Of a DNA stretch of 10,723 bases, positions 7,248 to 10,723 are shown in pieces. The DNA is from Alphaproteobacteria bacterium. GTDB lineage: Bacteria > Pseudomonadota > Alphaproteobacteria > Sphingomonadales > Sphingomonadaceae. The position numbers were made by a program, and so were the translations under genes. The notes beneath the pieces were generated by a model, which was not told the origin of the DNA, did no database searches, and worked only from the letters and a program-made list of their open reading frames with translations. Location of the stretch: assembly GCA_028869975.1 (NCBI GenBank), contig JAGWQR010000015.1:1-10723 (forward strand), read 5' to 3'. The stretch's first letter is position 1, and each line of letters opens with the position of its first letter.

Positions 7248-7251
7248 TTTT

Positions 7252-9294
7252 GTGATTCAAGCCCTTGTATTTCTGCCGTTGATCGCCGCCATTATTGCAG
7301 GCCTTGGCGGGCGCTGGATCGGCAAGATCGCCGCAAAGTCGATAACGACCGGCGCGCTATTTGCCTCCTGCGCGCTCGCCTGGCCAATCTTCATCAGTTT
7401 CCTGAACGGGACGGCTTCGAGTCATGTCGCGCATGTGCTCAATTTCATTCATTCGGGCGCGCTCAATGTCGATTGGGCGCTGCGGGTCGATGCGCTCACA
7501 GCGGTGATGCTGGTCGTGGTGACGACCGTCTCCGCGCTCGTGCACCTGTATAGCTGGGGATATATGGCCGAGGATGAAAGCCAGCCGCGCTTCTTCGCGT
7601 ATCTGAGCCTGTTCACCTTTGCGATGCTGATGCTGGTGACGGCGGACAGTCTGGTGCAGATGTTTTTCGGCTGGGAAGGGGTGGGGCTGGCATCCTATCT
7701 GCTGATCGGCTTCTGGTATCACAAGCCGAGCGCGGGCGCGGCGGCGATCAAGGCGTTTATCGTCAACCGCGTTGGGGATTTTGGCTTCTCGCTCGGGATA
7801 TTTGGCTGTTTTCTGGTGTTTGGCACCGTGTCGATCCCAAAAATTCTTGAGATGACACCGGGCATGGCCGGCGCGACCATCGGTTTTCTCGGGATGCGTG
7901 TCGATGTTATCACCTTGCTCTGCATCCTGCTCTTCATTGGCGCGTGCGGCAAATCGGCGCAGCTCGGGCTGCACACCTGGTTGCCGGATGCGATGGAAGG
8001 GCCGACGCCGGTTTCCGCACTCATCCACGCCGCGACGATGGTGACAGCAGGGGTGTTCATGGTCTGCCGTCTGTCGCCGCTGTTTGCCGCCTCACCCACA
8101 GCGAGCAGCGTTGTCACCTATGTGGGCGCTGCCACCGCCTTTTTCGCTGCCACTGTCGGTACTACCCAGACCGACATCAAGCGCGTGATTGCCTATTCCA
8201 CGTGCAGCCAGCTTGGCTATATGTTCTTCGCGGCGGGGGTAGGCGCGTACAACGCGGCGATGTTCCACCTTTTCACCCATGCCTTCTTCAAGGCGCTGCT
8301 GTTCCTTGGCGCGGGTGCGGTGATCCATGCGATGCACCATGAGCAGGATATGCGTTTCTATGGCGGTCTGCGCAAAAAAATTCCGTTCACTTTTGCGGCG
8401 ATGATAGCGGGCACACTGGCGATTACCGGGGTGGGGATCGCCGGGCTGTTCGGTTTTGCAGGCTTTTACTCCAAGGATGCGATAATTGAGGCAACATATG
8501 CGAGTAACCTGCCTGCTGGCGGCTTTGCTTTCGTTGTGTCGGTCGTAGCGGCGCTGCTGACAAGCTTTTACTCATGGCGACTTATCTTCCTGACCTTCTT
8601 TGGCAAAGCGCGTTGGTCGGGTTCCGAGCATATCCAGCACGCTGCGCACGGACATGATGCGCATGGCAATGACGATCATCATCACCCAACCCCCTATGCT
8701 GATATGCATGATGATGGCACAGCAGGCTATCTCCCACATGAAGCACCATTCTCGATGTTGATTCCACTGCTGGTGCTGACGATGGGCGCGGTGTTTTCCG
8801 GTTTCATTTTTACCGGAAATTTTATCGATCCCGAAGCGGGTTCGCGATTCTGGCAGGGGTCCATTGCCTTCAATGCGGGGTTGATGGACGCGCGTGAGCA
8901 TGTGCCCTGGCTGGTCAGCAAGTCGGCGACGATCGTTATGCTGATAGGACTCTTCACCGCCTGGTGGGCCTATATCCGCAAGCCTGATGTGCCGGCCAAA
9001 TTCACTGCGCAATTTTCGATGCTCTATCAGTTCCTGCTCAACAAATGGTATTTTGATGAACTGTATGACCTGATCTTTGTGCGACCCGCGATGTGGATCG
9101 GGCGGCTGCTCTGGCATCGGGGCGACGAGAAGACGATTGATCGCTTCGGCCCCAATGGTGTGGCGGAGATTGTTGGCATGGGCAGCAGGCTCGCCGTACG
9201 GTTTCAGTCGGGCTATCTCGCGACCTATGCCCTGGTTATGCTGCTTGGGCTGTGTGCTGCAGTGAGCTGGTTTGTATTTGGAGGCGCAAAGTGA
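7252..9294 (+). CDS. nuoL: NADH-quinone oxidoreductase subunit L
   Basis: NuoL is the distal ND5-type, antiporter-like proton-pumping subunit. The protein is 680 residues and mostly hydrophobic. Expected functional residues are visible: Glu142 in FFGWEGVGLASYLLIGFW, Lys234 in CGKSAQLGLHTWLPDAMEGPTPVSALIHAATMV, and Lys408 in FAGFYSKDAI. The C-terminal portion (from about residue 600, NKWYFDELYDLIFVRPAMWIG) corresponds to the lateral helix and final anchor of the family. Between residues 460 and 496 there is a hydrophilic loop with ten histidines, longer than in compact NuoL proteins; this accounts for the length above the E. coli 613. GTG 7252 is the start, with AAGGGG seven bases upstream. 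The stop overlaps nuoM as GTGA. Confidence 0.98.
   Translation: MIQALVFLPLIAAIIAGLGGRWIGKIAAKSITTGALFASCALAWPIFISFLNGTASSHVAHVLNFIHSGALNVDWALRVDALTAVMLVVVTTVSALVHLYSWGYMAEDESQPRFFAYLSLFTFAMLMLVTADSLVQMFFGWEGVGLASYLLIGFWYHKPSAGAAAIKAFIVNRVGDFGFSLGIFGCFLVFGTVSIPKILEMTPGMAGATIGFLGMRVDVITLLCILLFIGACGKSAQLGLHTWLPDAMEGPTPVSALIHAATMVTAGVFMVCRLSPLFAASPTASSVVTYVGAATAFFAATVGTTQTDIKRVIAYSTCSQLGYMFFAAGVGAYNAAMFHLFTHAFFKALLFLGAGAVIHAMHHEQDMRFYGGLRKKIPFTFAAMIAGTLAITGVGIAGLFGFAGFYSKDAIIEATYASNLPAGGFAFVVSVVAALLTSFYSWRLIFLTFFGKARWSGSEHIQHAAHGHDAHGNDDHHHPTPYADMHDDGTAGYLPHEAPFSMLIPLLVLTMGAVFSGFIFTGNFIDPEAGSRFWQGSIAFNAGLMDAREHVPWLVSKSATIVMLIGLFTAWWAYIRKPDVPAKFTAQFSMLYQFLLNKWYFDELYDLIFVRPAMWIGRLLWHRGDEKTIDRFGPNGVAEIVGMGSRLAVRFQSGYLATYALVMLLGLCAAVSWFVFGGAK
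9280..9284 (+). promoter_or_regulatory. Ribosome binding site fixing the nuoM GTG start
   Basis: GGAGG lies in the last codons of nuoL, 6 bases before GTG 9291. With the GTGA overlap it favours this start over the in-frame ATG at 9312 (Met8 of the chosen protein). Confidence 0.65.
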
Positions 9295-10723
9295 GCGGCA
9301 TTCTTTCGATCATGATTGCACTGCCGCTGCTCGCTGGATTTGCGTGTCTGTTCGTCAGTGCGAACAATGCGCGCTGGCTGGCTTTGGCGGCGACTGTCTT
9401 TGACCTTATACTCGGGATCATCCTGTGGCGACATTATGAGATCGGCGGCGCACAATGGCAGTTCCGTGAGAGTGTGGCGCTGTTCGGCCAGTTCAAATGG
9501 GCGCTGGGGATTGATGGCATTGCGCTAATGCTGATTATGCTTTCGGTGTTCCTGATGCCGATCTGCATTCTGGCAAGCTGGGAGGCGGTGCATAAGCGCG
9601 TTTCCGAATATATGGCGATGTTCCTGCTGATGGAATCGCTGATGATCGGCGTATTCACCGCGCAGGACCTGTTCCTGTTCTATATTTTCTTCGAGGCCGG
9701 ACTGATCCCGATGTATCTCATCATTGGTATCTGGGGAGGCACGAACCGGATTTATGCGAGCTACAAATTCTTTCTCTATACACTGCTCGGCTCGGTGCTG
9801 ATGCTGGTCGCCATGTTGTGGATGGTGGGCTTTGCACACACCACAGACATCCCGACGCTGATGCAGACTAACTTCCCGGCGGCAGCGCAAAACTGGCTGT
9901 GGCTGGCGTTCTTCGCCTCGTTCGCTGTGAAGATGCCGATGTGGCCGGTGCATACCTGGCTGCCCGATGCGCATGTACAGGCGCCGACCGCAGGATCGGT
10001 AATTCTTGCCGGGGTGCTGCTGAAGATGGGCGGCTATGGTTTCCTGCGCTTCTCGCTGCCGATGTTCCCCGATGCAAGCGCGCATTATGCGCCGTTCGTC
10101 TTCGGCTTGTCGATGGTGGCGGTGGTTTATACCTCGCTGGTTGCGCTGGTGCAGCAGGATATGAAGAAGCTGATCGCTTACTCTTCGGTAGCGCATATGG
10201 CGTTTGTCACCGCCGGGCTGTTCGCCTTCAACACACAGGGGATTGATGGCGCGCTGGTGGTGATGTTGAGCCATGGGCTGGTATCGGGCGCGCTGTTCTT
10301 GTGCGTTGGCGTGATTTATGATCGCCTCCACACACGTGACATTGCGCGCTATGGCGGCTTGAGTGATAATATGCCGGGCTATGCACTCATGTTCATGCTG
10401 TTCACAATGGCAAGCGTTGGCCTGCCTGGAACAAGCGGCTTTGTTGGCGAATTCCTGGCGCTCGTCGGCCTGTATCACGCCAGTAGCTGGGCGACCGCGA
10501 TTGTGACAACCGGGATCATCCTCGGGGCGGCCTATATGCTTTACCTGTATCGCCGTGTCGCGTTCGGCACGATTGTGCATGACGATGTGCGGCTGATGCC
10601 CGATCTTTCGCCACGCGAATGGCTGATGCTCGCGCCGATTGGTTTGAGCGTGCTGTGGATGGGGGTTTACCCCGAGAGCTTCATGGCCCCGATGCGCAAT
10701 GACGTGACCGCGCTGACGGCGCG
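9291..10723 (+). CDS. nuoM: NADH-quinone oxidoreductase subunit M (3'-truncated by window edge)
   Basis: NuoM is the ND4-type antiporter-like membrane subunit. The frame stays open for 477 codons to the end of the window; the family is usually about 500-515 residues, so only a short C-terminal part is missing. Conserved elements are FEAGLIPMYLIIGIWGG with Glu135, VKMPMWPVHTWLPDAHVQAPTAGSVILAGVLLKMGGYG with Lys214 and Lys245, QQDMKKLIAYSSVAHM, and GLPGTSGFVGEFLAL, where Glu replaces the Lys of NuoL as usual for NuoM. The GTG start overlaps the nuoL stop and has GGAGG six bases upstream. nuoN would be expected next, outside the window. Confidence 0.97.
   Translation, partial: MSGILSIMIALPLLAGFACLFVSANNARWLALAATVFDLILGIILWRHYEIGGAQWQFRESVALFGQFKWALGIDGIALMLIMLSVFLMPICILASWEAVHKRVSEYMAMFLLMESLMIGVFTAQDLFLFYIFFEAGLIPMYLIIGIWGGTNRIYASYKFFLYTLLGSVLMLVAMLWMVGFAHTTDIPTLMQTNFPAAAQNWLWLAFFASFAVKMPMWPVHTWLPDAHVQAPTAGSVILAGVLLKMGGYGFLRFSLPMFPDASAHYAPFVFGLSMVAVVYTSLVALVQQDMKKLIAYSSVAHMAFVTAGLFAFNTQGIDGALVVMLSHGLVSGALFLCVGVIYDRLHTRDIARYGGLSDNMPGYALMFMLFTMASVGLPGTSGFVGEFLALVGLYHASSWATAIVTTGIILGAAYMLYLYRRVAFGTIVHDDVRLMPDLSPREWLMLAPIGLSVLWMGVYPESFMAPMRNDVTALTA

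Noticed and set aside
9525..10580. 351-codon open frame on the - strand opposite nuoM
   Set aside because: Low-complexity His, Gln and Arg composition as expected from the reverse complement of a membrane protein gene; nuoM is unambiguous.
1..10723. A defence, mobile or otherwise novel multi-gene system
   Set aside because: All but two genes are core complex I subunits with intact motifs; no transposase, integrase, CRISPR, toxin-antitoxin or RNA gene was seen.

Overview
This window is most of a type I NADH:quinone oxidoreductase (respiratory complex I, NDH-1) operon, all on the + strand. It runs from the 3' part of nuoE to a nuoM cut by the right edge. Gene order, nuoG length and Fe-S content (no N7 ligand set), the long C-terminal tail of NuoJ and roughly 60-65% GC fit an alphaproteobacterium. 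A palindromic element with GTTCGTCCTGAGCTTGTCGAAG arms between nuoE and nuoF is, from memory, a dispersed repeat typical of Sphingomonadales, so a sphingomonad is the best guess. The genus cannot be told.

Layout: nuoE (partial, 1-408); a 118-bp gap filled mainly by a large imperfect inverted repeat (428-511); nuoF (527-1825); a DUF3291-type gene (1825-2280); nuoG (2290-4326); nuoH (4323-5393); an unrecognised small gene encoding a probably exported protein (5390-5842); nuoI (5839-6321); nuoJ (6331-6945); nuoK (6942-7247); nuoL (7252-9294); nuoM (9291 to the edge). There is no gene-free stretch above 300 bases and no RNA gene, CRISPR array, insertion sequence or clear terminator.

How it works: NuoE and NuoF form the NADH-oxidising tip (FMN and Fe-S clusters). 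NuoG and NuoI carry electrons through a chain of Fe-S clusters to quinone next to NuoH. NuoH, J, K, L and M are membrane subunits of the proton-pumping arm. Almost every junction is a stop/start overlap (ATGA, GTGA or TGATG) or a gap under 10 bases, so the block is very probably co-transcribed and translationally coupled. nuoA-D should lie upstream and nuoN downstream.

I do not see an undescribed system here. What stands out are two non-Nuo genes embedded in frame-tight junctions (F/G and H/I), the palindromic repeat in the only sizeable gap, a near-identical 22-base sequence at the 3' ends of nuoF and nuoG, and a histidine-rich loop in NuoL.
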